Shown piece after piece: positions 49,778-58,886 of a DNA stretch of 64,000 nucleotides. Where the stretch lies: positions 114,321-178,320 of the forward strand of contig JACRBT010000020.1 of the NCBI GenBank assembly GCA_016234445.1, written 5' to 3'. Positions within the stretch are counted from its first letter, which is position 1, and each line of letters starts with the position of its first letter. Position numbers and translations under genes: made by a program. The DNA comes from Chloroflexota bacterium. Lineage in GTDB: Bacteria; Chloroflexota; Dehalococcoidia; Tepidiformales; Tepidiformaceae. The notes beneath the pieces are model-generated. The model searched no databases, was not told where the DNA came from, and saw only the letters and a list, made by a program, of their open reading frames with translations.

Positions 49778-50670
49778 GCGGGGCCCAATCTGCCCAACAG
49801 GGGTGGGACACGCCGGGGAGAGTCGCGGTCGAATCGCCGTGGGGGCGGTTCGCGCGGCGGTTTAAGCGCCAGCGCGTCGGGATAGTAGCGGTAGGCTTCC
49901 TGGCGTTGCTCTCCGTCTTGGCTGTCATCGCGCCGATGATCACCCCCTACGACCCGAACGTGCAGGTGCTGAGCGACCGGCTGCAGGATCCGAATTCGAC
50001 CCACTGGCTTGGTACCGACGACCTCGGACGCGACTCATTTTCGCGGATGCTTGTGTCCACGCGGGTGTCGTTGCTCGCTGCCTTCGAAGCTGCCGTGGTG
50101 AGTTTCGTGCTGGGCGTCCCTCTCGGGCTGGTGGCTGGCTACCTCCGTGGCTGGACCGACGTGCTCCTGAGCCGGGTGGCGGAAGTCATCATGGCCATCC
50201 CGGGGCTGCTCTTCGCGATGGCGATCGTAGCTATCCTTGGGCGGGACATCGAGAATGCAATGATCGCGATCGGCGTCGTCAACGCCCCACGGTTCTATCG
50301 GGTGGTGAGGGCGTCGACTCTGGTCGTCCGGGAACAGGTCTTCATCGCCGCGGCCGTCTCCACTGGCGGGTCGGCGCCGTGGATTCTCCGCCACCACGTG
50401 CTCCCAAACGTGCTCTCTCCGCTGGTCGTGCAGCTTTCGCTTTCGATGGGGTTTGCGATCCTCTTCGAGGCGGCGCTCAGTTTCCTCGGTCTCGGGGTCC
50501 AGCCGCCCGATGCGAGTTGGGGCACGATGCTCGGGCGTTCGACGCAGTACATGGAGCGTGCCCCCTTCCTCGTGATCTTCCCGGGGCTGGCGATCCTCCT
50601 CACCGTACTTGCCTTCAACGTCCTCGGGGATGCGGTGAACGACGCGCTCGGCCGGCAGGGCGAACCGTGA
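49774..50670 (+). CDS. ABC transporter permease (DppC/OppC type)
   Basis: 298 residues. N-terminal membrane helix VGIVAVGFLALLSVLAVIAP-like (IVAVGFLALLSVLAVIAP), then HWLGTDDLGRDSFSRML, the DppC hallmark, and ASWGTMLGRSTQYMERAPFL near the end. Partner of the previous permease. Last gene of this operon; no ATPase follows, only a gene-poor stretch. Confidence 0.92.
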   Translation: MSGAQSAQQGWDTPGRVAVESPWGRFARRFKRQRVGIVAVGFLALLSVLAVIAPMITPYDPNVQVLSDRLQDPNSTHWLGTDDLGRDSFSRMLVSTRVSLLAAFEAAVVSFVLGVPLGLVAGYLRGWTDVLLSRVAEVIMAIPGLLFAMAIVAILGRDIENAMIAIGVVNAPRFYRVVRASTLVVREQVFIAAAVSTGGSAPWILRHHVLPNVLSPLVVQLSLSMGFAILFEAALSFLGLGVQPPDASWGTMLGRSTQYMERAPFLVIFPGLAILLTVLAFNVLGDAVNDALGRQGEP

Positions 50671-51501
50671 GCGTCCGTCGTCGGAGGCGCTGGTCCACTC
50701 CAGTAGCCCAATGCCGTTCCCCCGTCGCCAACACGATGTGTCGATCGTGGGGGGTCAGAGCTTGGCTCCGCGCCACGCTCGCGACGACCGTCAGCGAGAG
50801 AACTTCAACGCGAGCTCGACGGGGAAGCTGAGCGAAAACGCGAGCACGTTGAAGAAGCAGAGCCAGTAGACCCGCTGAAGAACTTGAAGTTCCTGCGGCT
50901 GCATTGGCCAGGCCATCTTCCGGGGGTCCGAGGCCGCGCGCCCTGGACGTGGCGGACCGTCTCGCGCTCGTTGGCGGTGGTTCCGCCCGACGACTCTACA
51001 TGTTGGTGGAGCCAGCCTCGGAGCCGGCATACCACACCTCTTGGTCCAAGCCGGAGAGGGTGGTCGGTTCGCCAACGAGGCAGGTGGAACCGAGCGCCGG
51101 GACTACGTTCCGAGCGGGTGGGTGAACCGAACCTGCGAGTACTCGGATGGGCCATCGATCACGCAGATGGTTCCGGATGGGACGATCACGCTGCCGGATC
51201 TCCCAGAGCCACAGACAGCACCACATCGGTCGCTAGGAGATCGTACAAAGAGCATCCCTCTACTCGACACGGAGTCGTCCCTTCGCGCGACCCGAGACGG
51301 GGCGGATCGCCATCAAGGTCATCAACCACTACGGCGACGAGGTGCTGAAGGTGTATGAGGTGTAGCTCCCTTGAACCACGTCATGGTCTGTGCCTTCCGT
51401 CGCGGTGTCAGCCTCCCGCCGGGAGTTCGGCACGCTCCTCGCCGCCCATAGGGGCCCCCTGCGGCAGGTCATTGTTCAGCCGCTCGGCGGTCCGCCGAAT
51501 C
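50671..51501. other. Gene-poor stretch with decayed remnants
   Basis: 831 bp with no intact gene. Short frames exist on both strands but none has recognisable features or a good start. The only protein-like trace is a fragment ending at 51365 (listed separately). The region separates the two ABC/LLM catabolic loci and looks like an old insertion or deletion scar. Confidence 0.55.
51243..51365 (+). pseudogene. Decayed C-terminal fragment, possibly of a DNA methyltransferase
   Basis: This frame reads SLYSTRSRPFARPETGRIAI, KVINHYGDEVLKVYEV and stop. Such an ending resembles the C-termini of restriction-type site-specific DNA methyltransferases (from memory). A stop codon at 51237 closes the frame upstream and no start or domain remains. 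Nearby frames have no matching continuation. Confidence 0.45.
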
Positions 51502-51906
51502 TCAGGTCGGGTTCGCAGCGCCGGTGGTAGAGGCTTCTTGCAGCACCGCGGCCAGCGCCTCGACGCCGGCGAGGAAGGCTGGGGCGCCCACGGTCACCAG
51601 GCACGGTTCCAGGGCCTCGAAGACTTCCTGGGGAGTGGCGCCAGCATCGAGGACACGTTTGATGTGGAGCCGGAGGCCATCGGCTGAGCGCAGGCTCGCC
51701 AGCAGCGCTATCGTAATGAACTCCCTGATGGTTGGCCCGAGGACCACGCCTGGCCTCGCGGCCTGGTCACCCTCGAGCCGTGCGATCTTCATGATCTCGT
51801 AGAAATGCCCCATCAGTTCAGGGTCCATTTCCACGGCGAGGCCCAGTGACGAGTACAGCTGCCCGCGATCCCGGAGCAGCGCCTGGATGGAGGGGTTGTC
51901 GGACAC
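51502..51906 (-). CDS. Carboxymuconolactone-decarboxylase-like protein lacking the Cys pair (copy A)
   Basis: About 134 residues from GTG 51906 (GAGGAG upstream); this start gives an N-terminus matching its paralogue at 61560. Core: TIREFITIALLASLRSADGL, RLHIKRVLDAGATPQEVFEA, VGAPAFLAGVEAL. The position of the AhpD/CMD Cys-x-x-Cys is SADG, but the His (RLHI) is kept. So it probably has no disulphide chemistry. An alternative TTG start at 51957 overlaps the hydrolase stop. Confidence 0.85.
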   Translation of the reverse strand: MSDNPSIQALLRDRGQLYSSLGLAVEMDPELMGHFYEIMKIARLEGDQAARPGVVLGPTIREFITIALLASLRSADGLRLHIKRVLDAGATPQEVFEALEPCLVTVGAPAFLAGVEALAAVLQEASTTGAANPT

Positions 51907-51953
51907 GGTCACGGTCTCCTCGGAGGTGGTCTGGGGGCTGGCAGAGGGCAAGG

Positions 51954-52742
51954 TCAACGGCGGCCATGGAGGCCGGCGACAGCTGCCGCGAACGCCTCCG
52001 GGTCATCATAGGGGGTGAGATGCCCGGCCCCGGGAACGGTCAGGAGCCGGCTATTGGGAATGCTCTCCAGGAGCTGTTCCACGGTTGGCAGGTAGTAGTC
52101 GAACTCGCCCATCAGCACCAGCGTCGGGGCGGCTACGCGAGGAAGGCGCGGCATGATGTCGAACGCCGCGATCGCCCACATCGAACTCAGCATCCATCGC
52201 CCCGCGGCCCGGAGGTCTTCGTTGACCTGCGTGAGCAGCTGGGGCCCCAGCGGCCTGGCCGTTCCGAACGCTGCCACTTCGCGGGGCAGCCCATCAGGCG
52301 TGATGAAGGCCGCGGAATTGTGCTGGAGCCGGGCCATCCGCTGGGACTCGAGGTGCCAGCCCGGAGCACCGTTGAGTGTGAGCGACTTGACCCGTTCCGG
52401 GAACGAGGCAGCCATCTCAAGCCCGATCAACGCCCCGAGCGACGTGCCGGCGACGTGCGCCGAGTCGACATTGACCGCGTCGAGCAGGCGAACGAGGGAT
52501 CCGGCATGGTCGGGAATGCTGAATTCCCGGCGTGGCTTGTCCGATTCGCCGTGCCCAAGGATATCCGGACAGATAACGTCGCGGTGGGCTGCGAGGGGCG
52601 GTATGACATCAGCGAAGAGCCGCCGGGAAGTCCCGAGGCTGTGGATGAGCAGCTGGGGTTCGCCGGCCCCCGCCCGCGAGCCGGCGAATGCGCCGTCGGG
52701 GGTGACCTGCCGGAAGGGAGTTAGGGGGAGAGTTGGCGTCAT
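51954..52742 (-). CDS. Alpha/beta hydrolase (enol-lactonase-like), cassette A
   Basis: 262 residues. Oxyanion region LLIHSLGTSRRLFADVIPPL, DILGHGESDKP, nucleophile GTSLGALIG, Asp in LVLMGEFDYYLP, His in PGAGHLTPYDDP: a complete triad in 3-oxoadipate enol-lactonase order. It shares LNGxPGWHLESQR and SSxWAIAA with the cassette B hydrolase. Starts 2 bases after the small-protein stop; its own stop overlaps the alternative start of the CMD-like gene. Confidence 0.93.
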   Translation of the reverse strand: MTPTLPLTPFRQVTPDGAFAGSRAGAGEPQLLIHSLGTSRRLFADVIPPLAAHRDVICPDILGHGESDKPRREFSIPDHAGSLVRLLDAVNVDSAHVAGTSLGALIGLEMAASFPERVKSLTLNGAPGWHLESQRMARLQHNSAAFITPDGLPREVAAFGTARPLGPQLLTQVNEDLRAAGRWMLSSMWAIAAFDIMPRLPRVAAPTLVLMGEFDYYLPTVEQLLESIPNSRLLTVPGAGHLTPYDDPEAFAAAVAGLHGRR

Positions 52743-52744
52743 CG

Positions 52745-52957
52745 TCAGAATCCGGAGGTGTCGAGGGTGTTGCGGAGCCGTTCGCGGAGTGACTGCGCGG
52801 CCGGAAGGGATTCGAAGTTGCGCGTTCGAAAGGCGAGGCGCTCCTCCTCGGAGAGGTCGTATCCGGCGAGGGCTGTGTCCGGCCAGTAGATGACCTTCGC
52901 GCGGAAGTCTTTCTCCTCCATCAGGCGCCTCAAGATCAGTTCCAGCGTTGTTTCCAT
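52745..52957 (-). CDS. 70-aa LigA/NHLP-like small helical protein, cassette A
   Basis: Sequence blocks LILRRLMEEKDFRAKVIYWP and TALAGYDLSEEERLAFRTRN fit the pattern L-x-D-P-x-F-R-x-x-L-x-x-x-P-x-x-a-L-x-x-Y-x-L-s-x-e-E-r, shared by LigA-type dioxygenase subunits and by the small NHLP-clan (Os1348/Franean1_4349-type) proteins. GGGAGA precedes the ATG. It has a paralogue in cassette B (61292). Function unknown: an enzyme subunit, carrier or RiPP precursor are all possible. Confidence 0.75.
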   Translation of the reverse strand: METTLELILRRLMEEKDFRAKVIYWPDTALAGYDLSEEERLAFRTRNFESLPAAQSLRERLRNTLDTSGF

Positions 52958-52982
52958 GGCACGTTCTCCCTGAAGGTGGCGC

Positions 52983-54026
52983 TCAGGCCCGAGACCCAGT
53001 CACCGCCGGCATCACTTCTTTGGTGAAGAGTTCGAGCGAGGCGAGCTGGCTGGCGAACGGCAGCCGGGGGTATTCGAAGACCCCCGTGATGTAGGTGAGC
53101 CCGGCCCGTTCGAGTGCTTCGATCTGGGACAAGCACTCATCCGGGTTCCCGACGATCATCCGGGCCCTCAGCACATCGTCGGCGGGCTCGCCTTCGGTGG
53201 GCAGCGAGAGGTTCTTCCCACCGACCGGCTTGTTCCCATCCCTGAGGAATTTCGCTGTCCGTTGCTGCCAAAGCGCGTCCGCGATCGCAGCCTCGACCTG
53301 CTGGGGATCGGTTGAGCAGAACACGTAGGTGTTCTTCGAGAGCTCATACCCGGCCGTTGGCCGGCCTGCCTCCTGAAGGGCGGCTTCGATGAACTCGCGT
53401 TGCTCAGCAACTTCTGCCGGTGTGAAGGAGGTCGCGAGCATGAAGCCGAATCCCATCCGGGCGGCGTAGCGGATCGACTCTGGGCTGGTCGTGGCGCACC
53501 AGACCGGGGGGTGGGGCTGCTGGACGGGGCGGGGAAGGACGGTTACGGGCTCGTTGAAGTTGTAGAAGCGGCCCGCGTAGGTAAAGTCGTCTTGCGTCCA
53601 GGCGGCGAGAAGGATCTCTGTCGCTTCTTCGCTTTGACCGCGGTTGCAGGCGATGTTCTGGCCAAGGCCGACGAATTCGTAGGGCTGGTAACCGCGGCCG
53701 ATCCCGACGATGACCTTCCCACCCGACATCACGTCCAGCACGGCGATGTCCTCGGCCAGCCGGACCGGGTTCCAGAGCGGCAAGACCAGGATCGCCGTCC
53801 CAAGGTAGAGGTGAGGGAACTCGCGTGCCACGCCGGCGAGGAGCATGAGCGGGTTCGGGGTGTACCCGTAGTTGGAGAAGTGGTGTTCGGTGACCCAGAC
53901 TCCGTGGATGCCGCCTTTCGCCGCGAGCTCGATCTGCCGGAAAGTCAGCCCGTATCGCTCTTGAAAACCGATACGCATGTCGTCACAGGGGATGAGGAAG
54001 TCGGCCCCGATTTTGAGCTTGGCCAC
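52983..54026 (-). CDS. LLM class flavin-dependent oxidoreductase, cassette A
   Basis: 347 residues. GVWVTEHHFSNYGYTPNPLM, GTAILVLPLWNPVRLAEDIA, VLDVMSGGKVIVGIGRGYQP and QQPHPPVWCATTSPESIRYA are the luciferase-like core, nearly identical in pattern to the 59372 protein. It could act as a two-component or F420-linked monooxygenase; no flavin reductase is nearby. First gene of a minus-strand four-gene cassette driven by the TetR-type promoter at 54096-54123. Confidence 0.92.
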   Translation of the reverse strand: MAKLKIGADFLIPCDDMRIGFQERYGLTFRQIELAAKGGIHGVWVTEHHFSNYGYTPNPLMLLAGVAREFPHLYLGTAILVLPLWNPVRLAEDIAVLDVMSGGKVIVGIGRGYQPYEFVGLGQNIACNRGQSEEATEILLAAWTQDDFTYAGRFYNFNEPVTVLPRPVQQPHPPVWCATTSPESIRYAARMGFGFMLATSFTPAEVAEQREFIEAALQEAGRPTAGYELSKNTYVFCSTDPQQVEAAIADALWQQRTAKFLRDGNKPVGGKNLSLPTEGEPADDVLRARMIVGNPDECLSQIEALERAGLTYITGVFEYPRLPFASQLASLELFTKEVMPAVTGSRA

Positions 54027-54095
54027 GTTACGGCTCTCCGTGTCGATCTCCGTCGGGGCCGCGTTTTCCGCACGAGCCCCGAGCGGGCATGCGGA

Positions 54096-54123
54096 GCATT
54101 AACCGAATGGTTAAGATTGTCAA
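54096..54123 (-). promoter_or_regulatory. Promoter with TetR-type operator, cassette A
   Basis: On the minus strand: TTGACA (54118-54123), 16 bases, TAATGC (54096-54101). The spacer contains TTAACC-ATTC-GGTTAA (54099-54114), a perfect 6-bp-arm palindrome overlapping the -10. The same operator occurs in two other promoters (54942, 59293). Confidence 0.85.
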
Positions 54124-54157
54124 GCGCACCGGGGTATTGGGTGGGCGGCGGAGTGGG

Positions 54158-54838
54158 TCAGGCGCGGTGAGCCGGAGCCCCGGCTGGCACCGCGCCGGCG
54201 TGCATGCCGTCGGGGGAAGCGTGGTTGAGGACCGCGCGAAGGACGAACTTGATCGTCTCGCGCCGGTGCCTTGCGGCGACTTCCACGGCCTTGAAGTCTT
54301 CCTCGACGAAGACGCGAGCGCGGGGACGGAACATGAAGTGATAGACGACCGCCCCCGTTATCTGCCGCCAGGCGGCCTCCACGTCAAGGTCAGAAGCGAA
54401 CACGCCCTGTGCCATGCCGCGCCGGAGGATGTCTTCGAGGAGCGCACGCACGGGGTCGGTGAACTCCCGGAGGTCGAGGGTATTCAGCATCGACCACTCG
54501 GCCGCGGCCTCCCAGGTAATGAAGCGCACGAAGCGAGGATGGGCGCTCATTGCGTCGTAGTAGGTACCGATCATCTCCTCGAGGGCGACTGCGGGGTCGC
54601 CTTCATCCAGTGCGCGCCGGCCGGACTCCACTGCCGGGTGGAGGACCTGCTTGAAGCTCGCGGCCGCCATCGTCGAATAGAGGCCCTGCTTGCTGCCGAA
54701 GTAATAGAAAATCATCCGCTTGTTGATCCGTGCCAGGTCGGCGATCTCCTGGACCCCGGTCGCCGCGTATCCCCGAGCCGAGAATAACTCCTCGGCTGCT
54801 TCGAGGATTCGCTGGCGGGCAGGGGTGGAGTGCTTCAT
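54158..54838 (-). CDS. TetR/AcrR-family regulator
   Basis: 226 residues. N-terminal HTH RQRILEAAEELFSARGYAAT then GVQEIADLARINKRMIFYYF, followed by a helical ligand domain of normal length. It sits between two divergent promoters that both carry the TTAACC-N4-GGTTAA operator, and is 44 bases from one, so it is the likely repressor. ATG 54838 has TGAGGA upstream; a start at 54850 is weaker. Its own promoter is not clearly seen. Confidence 0.92.
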   Translation of the reverse strand: MKHSTPARQRILEAAEELFSARGYAATGVQEIADLARINKRMIFYYFGSKQGLYSTMAAASFKQVLHPAVESGRRALDEGDPAVALEEMIGTYYDAMSAHPRFVRFITWEAAAEWSMLNTLDLREFTDPVRALLEDILRRGMAQGVFASDLDVEAAWRQITGAVVYHFMFRPRARVFVEEDFKAVEVAARHRRETIKFVLRAVLNHASPDGMHAGAVPAGAPAHRA

Positions 54839-54941
54839 CGCGGTCCTCAACGGCGGATTTGCTCGGCCCGCAGGGGTCTTTCTCTAGCATGCCCCTCCCG
54901 TCTCGTTTAGGAAAGACGAAAAAATCGTGGGCCGCGGGTGC

Positions 54942-54970
54942 TTGACGCGAGTTAACCAACGGGTTAATAC
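54942..54970 (+). promoter_or_regulatory. Promoter with TetR-type operator, ABC importer operon
   Basis: TTGACG (54942-54947), 17 bases, TAATAC (54965-54970). Operator TTAACC-AACG-GGTTAA at 54952-54967 lies in the spacer and overlaps the -10. Drives the SBP gene at 55098. Confidence 0.88.
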
Positions 54971-55097
54971 TCCGCTTCATCCCAAGGGAGGCGGCAGTGG
55001 GCCAGGTTATTGAGCGGCGTGGACGAGCCGGGCGATGGGGGTCGCCCCGCCAATCTCGAACCGGGACTAGTTTGCCAGCATAGGACTGGAGCATCCA

Positions 55098-56894
55098 ATG
55101 GCAGAGCATGAAAACTACTGGAGCAGGCGCCGCTTGACGCGGCGGGCGGTGGTGAAAGGGGCGCTCGCAGCCGGGGCGGGCCTCGGGACGCTGGCAATAG
55201 CAGGCTGCGGGGATGACGACGACGCGCCGGCTGACGGCCCGTCCGGCGGCGCGAGCCCGACGGCGACCGCCGTAAAGCCGCAGCAGGGCGGGGTCTACAG
55301 GGGCATGCTGGCCCTCGACCCGCTTTCGCTCGACCCGTATCTCCAGGTCGCCGGCGCCGCTTCGGCGTTTGCCGCGCTGACCTACAGTCGTCTGCTCGAC
55401 TTCAAGCCGGGCGTGGGGAAGCCCTCATCCGGGGAAGTGACGGGCGAGCTGGCCGAATCGTGGGAACTACCTGGAGACGGGCGCCAGATCACGCTGAAGC
55501 TCCGCCCGAACGCGAAATGGGACCCGCGCGCCCCAACGAACGGCCGGGCCGTGGATGCGGACGACGTGAAGTTCAGTTGGGAAAAGTTCGCCGCCAAGAG
55601 CCCGTTCCGCACCGACCTGGCGAACAGCGCAAGCAAGTCCGCCCCTATTGAGTCCATTCAGGTGATCGACCCGCAGACGGTCGTCTTCAAGACGGCTTTC
55701 CCATCGGCCCTCCTCCTTAGCGCGCTGGCCTCCGACCGCCACCTGTTCATTCAGCCGAAGGAGGCGGCGAGCGGGCTGGATCTTGCGAAAGATCCGCGCG
55801 GTTCGGGCCCCTTCATGGTCGAGGAGTACACGCCCTCCGTGCGGGCGATCATGGCGAAGAACCCGGGCTACTGGGCGGCGCCGGAGCGCCCGCTGGTTGA
55901 CAAGCTGGAGCTGCCGATCATCACCGAGGCGGCGCAGCGCCACGCCCAGTTCCGGGCCAAGAAGGTCTGGAACGGGGCGGTCGACCCTACCGACATCCCG
56001 ACCTTCCAGAGCGAGCTGAAAGGGACGAAGGTCATCCCGGTAACGGCCGATGCTCGCAACCCCAACGTCGGCTTCGGCTGGAAGCCAGGCTCACCCTTTC
56101 TGGATGAACGAGTGCGCCAGGCAGTATCGATGCTGGTCGACCGCGCGTCGTTCATTGAAGTCTTCCTTGAGACGGAGCGGCTGAAGAAGGCGGGGGTCGA
56201 TGTCCAGCCGGCGCCGTGGGGCACCATCCTTTCGGGCCTGTACGGCGACTTCTGGCTTGACCCGCTGGGCAAAGACTTTGGGGAGAACGCGAAGTTTTAC
56301 CAGTTCAACATCGCGGAGGCGAAGAAGCTGCTGGATTCCGCGGGCTACGGAAACGGCTTCGAAACCCCGGGGACCTACATCACCACCGCGGAGTTTGAGG
56401 CGGATTTCCCCCGCCGGGCCGAGGTGATCATCGAGATGCTGGCCAAGGGTGGGATCCGGGTGAAGCCGCATGTCGTCGAGTACCAGGCGTTTATCAGCGG
56501 CTATGCCCGGGGCAAGGGCAACTACGACGGCATCTCGTTCAACCCCCACGGCGGCCGGTACGACCCTGGTGCCTACCTCTCAGGCTTCATCCACTCGACA
56601 GGCCCGACTTCTTCCACCGCCGGGAACACGATGCCCGAGCTCGACGCGCTCATCGAACTCGCGAACCGGCAGCTGGACAGGAAGGAACGGTTGGCAACGT
56701 TCCACGAAATCCAGCGGCTCTGTGCCAAGACGCAGCCGATGGTGCCGATGGGAGCCCACCAGCACAACATTGACCTGACCTGGGAATGGGTGCATGGTCT
56801 TGGGGATGTCGTGGGATGGGCCGGGGTCCAGTATGGCCGTCACACGCAGACACTGGCTCATCACTATTGGATCGACAACGCGAGGCTCTCGTAA
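55098..56894 (+). CDS. ABC transporter substrate-binding lipoprotein 2 (Tat-type signal)
   Basis: 598 residues. The N-terminus has a twin-arginine signal (RRRLTRRAVVKGALAAGAGL) ending in lipobox AIAGC. Family motifs: LKLRPNAKWDPRAP, VDADDVKFSWEKFAAKSPFR and DERVRQAVSMLVDRASFIEV, an SBP_bac_5 protein. First gene of the operon 55098-59255. Paralogous in type, not close in sequence, to the 47153 SBP. Confidence 0.92.
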   Translation: MAEHENYWSRRRLTRRAVVKGALAAGAGLGTLAIAGCGDDDDAPADGPSGGASPTATAVKPQQGGVYRGMLALDPLSLDPYLQVAGAASAFAALTYSRLLDFKPGVGKPSSGEVTGELAESWELPGDGRQITLKLRPNAKWDPRAPTNGRAVDADDVKFSWEKFAAKSPFRTDLANSASKSAPIESIQVIDPQTVVFKTAFPSALLLSALASDRHLFIQPKEAASGLDLAKDPRGSGPFMVEEYTPSVRAIMAKNPGYWAAPERPLVDKLELPIITEAAQRHAQFRAKKVWNGAVDPTDIPTFQSELKGTKVIPVTADARNPNVGFGWKPGSPFLDERVRQAVSMLVDRASFIEVFLETERLKKAGVDVQPAPWGTILSGLYGDFWLDPLGKDFGENAKFYQFNIAEAKKLLDSAGYGNGFETPGTYITTAEFEADFPRRAEVIIEMLAKGGIRVKPHVVEYQAFISGYARGKGNYDGISFNPHGGRYDPGAYLSGFIHSTGPTSSTAGNTMPELDALIELANRQLDRKERLATFHEIQRLCAKTQPMVPMGAHQHNIDLTWEWVHGLGDVVGWAGVQYGRHTQTLAHHYWIDNARLS

Positions 56895-56929
56895 CGGGAT
56901 GCCTTTCCGTTGCCAACCACTGCCGCTTA

Positions 56930-56958
56930 CCCCGGGGACGCCCGGTGCGTCCCCGGGG
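56930..56958 (+). terminator. Strong stem-loop between SBP and permease (attenuator?)
   Basis: CCCCGGGGACGC-ccggt-GCGTCCCCGGGG: a perfect 12-bp stem with a 5-base loop, 36 bases after the SBP stop and 30 before the permease start. A third related arm (CCCGGGGAC at 56972-56980) follows. No T tract. Such structures often let the SBP be made in excess over the permeases by protecting or partly terminating the mRNA; inference. Confidence 0.65.
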
Positions 56959-56987
56959 GGACTGCGTGCTTCCCGGGGACGCGCCTG

Positions 56988-57941
56988 ATGCAACGGTACT
57001 TGCTCCATCGCCTGCTCCTGGCGTTGCCAACGATTGTTGGCCTGACGATCATCGTGTTCGCCGTGCTTCGAATCGCATCGCGGTCGGACCCGGTGACCGT
57101 GCTGCTGGGATCCGCGGGGACATCCGACCCCCAGCTGGAAGAGCGCCTTCGAGAGGACCTCGGCCTGACCGGCTCCATCCCGGCGCAGTACGTCAACTGG
57201 GTGGGAGGCCTTTTCCGGGGGGACCTGGGGACCTCGGTGATCACGCGCCGGCCCATTGTTGAGGAGCTTCCTGGGCGGTTCCTGGTGAGCTTCGAACTGG
57301 GCGCTTTGGGCCTCCTCATTGCTCTGCTTGTGTCGGTCCCCATCGGCACGGTCTCGGCCCTCCACCAGGATCGATGGCCGGACTACCTCTTCAGAAGCAT
57401 GGCGATTCTATCGACCTCGATCCCCGGGTTCTGGATGGCGATCCTCGTGATCACGTTTGGGGGCATTTGGTTCCACTGGGCACCGTCGCTCGAGTTCACA
57501 AGCCTGGGCGATGACCCCATGCGGAACATCAAGTCCCTGCTGCTCCCCGCCTTCCTCACCGCGCTCGCCCCTACCGGGGGGCTGGTCCGTGTGGTCCGCA
57601 CCCAGATGCTCGAGGTGCTCCGGCAGGACTACGTCCGCACAGCGCGGGCGAAGGGGCTGAGTTCGAACGTGGTTACCTATCGCCATGCACTCCGGAACGC
57701 GCTGCTTCCCGTAGTCACCGTGATCGGGTTGCAGTTGCCGGCACTGGTGGCGGGCACGGTGATCTTCGAGCGCATCTTCTCCCTCCCCGGGAGCGGGAAC
57801 TACCTGATCACGGCTGTCACGCGGCTGGACTACCCGGTCATCCAGGCGACCAACCTCATGTTCGGCCTGGTCATCGTCGCGTCGACGCTCCTGGTCGACC
57901 TCAGCTACGCGTGGCTCGACCCACGCATCCGATTCAGATGA
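56988..57941 (+). CDS. ABC transporter permease (DppB type)
   Basis: 317 residues. N-terminal MQRYLLHRLLLALPTIVGLT then IIVFAVLRI is the DppB opening; EAA region QDYVRTARAKGLSSNVVTYR. Six membrane segments. ATG 56988 is chosen because the earlier frame only crosses the hairpin. Stop overlaps the next start (ATGA). Confidence 0.93.
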   Translation: MQRYLLHRLLLALPTIVGLTIIVFAVLRIASRSDPVTVLLGSAGTSDPQLEERLREDLGLTGSIPAQYVNWVGGLFRGDLGTSVITRRPIVEELPGRFLVSFELGALGLLIALLVSVPIGTVSALHQDRWPDYLFRSMAILSTSIPGFWMAILVITFGGIWFHWAPSLEFTSLGDDPMRNIKSLLLPAFLTALAPTGGLVRVVRTQMLEVLRQDYVRTARAKGLSSNVVTYRHALRNALLPVVTVIGLQLPALVAGTVIFERIFSLPGSGNYLITAVTRLDYPVIQATNLMFGLVIVASTLLVDLSYAWLDPRIRFR

Positions 57942-58855
57942 CGCCGCGAGCGGGGAGCTCCCGCTCTGTGGTCGTCCCGTCGCTGGCGATCCGGCGGGTG
58001 TGGGCGGTCCGCGCGGGGCGCTCAATCGGCCACTTCGCCCGCCGGAAGCCGCTCGGCGCGCTGGGCGCGCTGATCATCCTGGTACTCATCGCAACTTCGC
58101 TTGCCGCTCCACTGGTCGCCACGCATTCCTACACGGAGCAAAGCCTGGCCGACCGGCTCCAGGGACCGAGCACGGCCCATCTCATGGGCACCGACTCCCT
58201 CGGCCGCGATGTCTTCAGCAAGATCGTCTACGGCTCCCGGGTCGCGGTGGTGGTCGGCTTCGGCGCCGTGCTCGTCGCGACAGTGGTCGGCGGCGCCGTC
58301 GCGGTCCTCAGTGGCTTTTTCGGCGGCTGGGTGGACAAGGGAGGCCAGCGCCTGGTGGACGTCTGGCTCGCGTTTCCCGGGCTGGTCCTGCTGATCACCC
58401 TGATGGGCCTCATGGGGTCGGGAGTGTTGCCGCTCATCGTCGCGATTGGGCTGCTCCAGGCTGCGGGTGCCTCACGCTTTTACCGGGCCGGGGTGCTCTC
58501 GATCATGCACAGCCCATACATCGAAGCTGCACGGTCGGTTGGCGCCGGGAACGTGCGGATCATGCTGCGCCACGTCCTCCCGAACATCGTCCACCTGATG
58601 ATCGTGAGCGCCACCCTCTCCCTGGGCACGGTGATCCTCATCGAGTCCAGCCTGAGCTTCCTGGGCTACGGCGTCCCGCCTCCCACCCCATCCTGGGGCC
58701 AGATGCTCAGTGGCGAAGGGCGCGACTTCTTCCAGAGGGCACCAGGTCTGGCCATCTGGCCGGGCTTGATGATCACGCTCACGGTCTATGCGTTCAACGT
58801 CCTCGGTGATGCCCTTCGCGACCTGTTGGACCCACGTCTGCGAGGCGCAAGGTAG
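57938..58855 (+). CDS. ABC transporter permease (DppC type)
   Basis: 305 residues. PLGALGALIILVLIATSLAA is the N-terminal helix; GTDSLGRDVFSKIVYGSRVA is the DppC hallmark; EAA region SIMHSPYIEAARSVGAGNVR; ends SWGQMLSGEGRDFFQRAPGL. Partner of the preceding permease. No ATPase gene in this operon either. Confidence 0.93.
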   Translation: MTPRAGSSRSVVVPSLAIRRVWAVRAGRSIGHFARRKPLGALGALIILVLIATSLAAPLVATHSYTEQSLADRLQGPSTAHLMGTDSLGRDVFSKIVYGSRVAVVVGFGAVLVATVVGGAVAVLSGFFGGWVDKGGQRLVDVWLAFPGLVLLITLMGLMGSGVLPLIVAIGLLQAAGASRFYRAGVLSIMHSPYIEAARSVGAGNVRIMLRHVLPNIVHLMIVSATLSLGTVILIESSLSFLGYGVPPPTPSWGQMLSGEGRDFFQRAPGLAIWPGLMITLTVYAFNVLGDALRDLLDPRLRGAR

Positions 58856-58886
58856 CGAATCCAATCCGGACCCTGGAGAGAAATCC

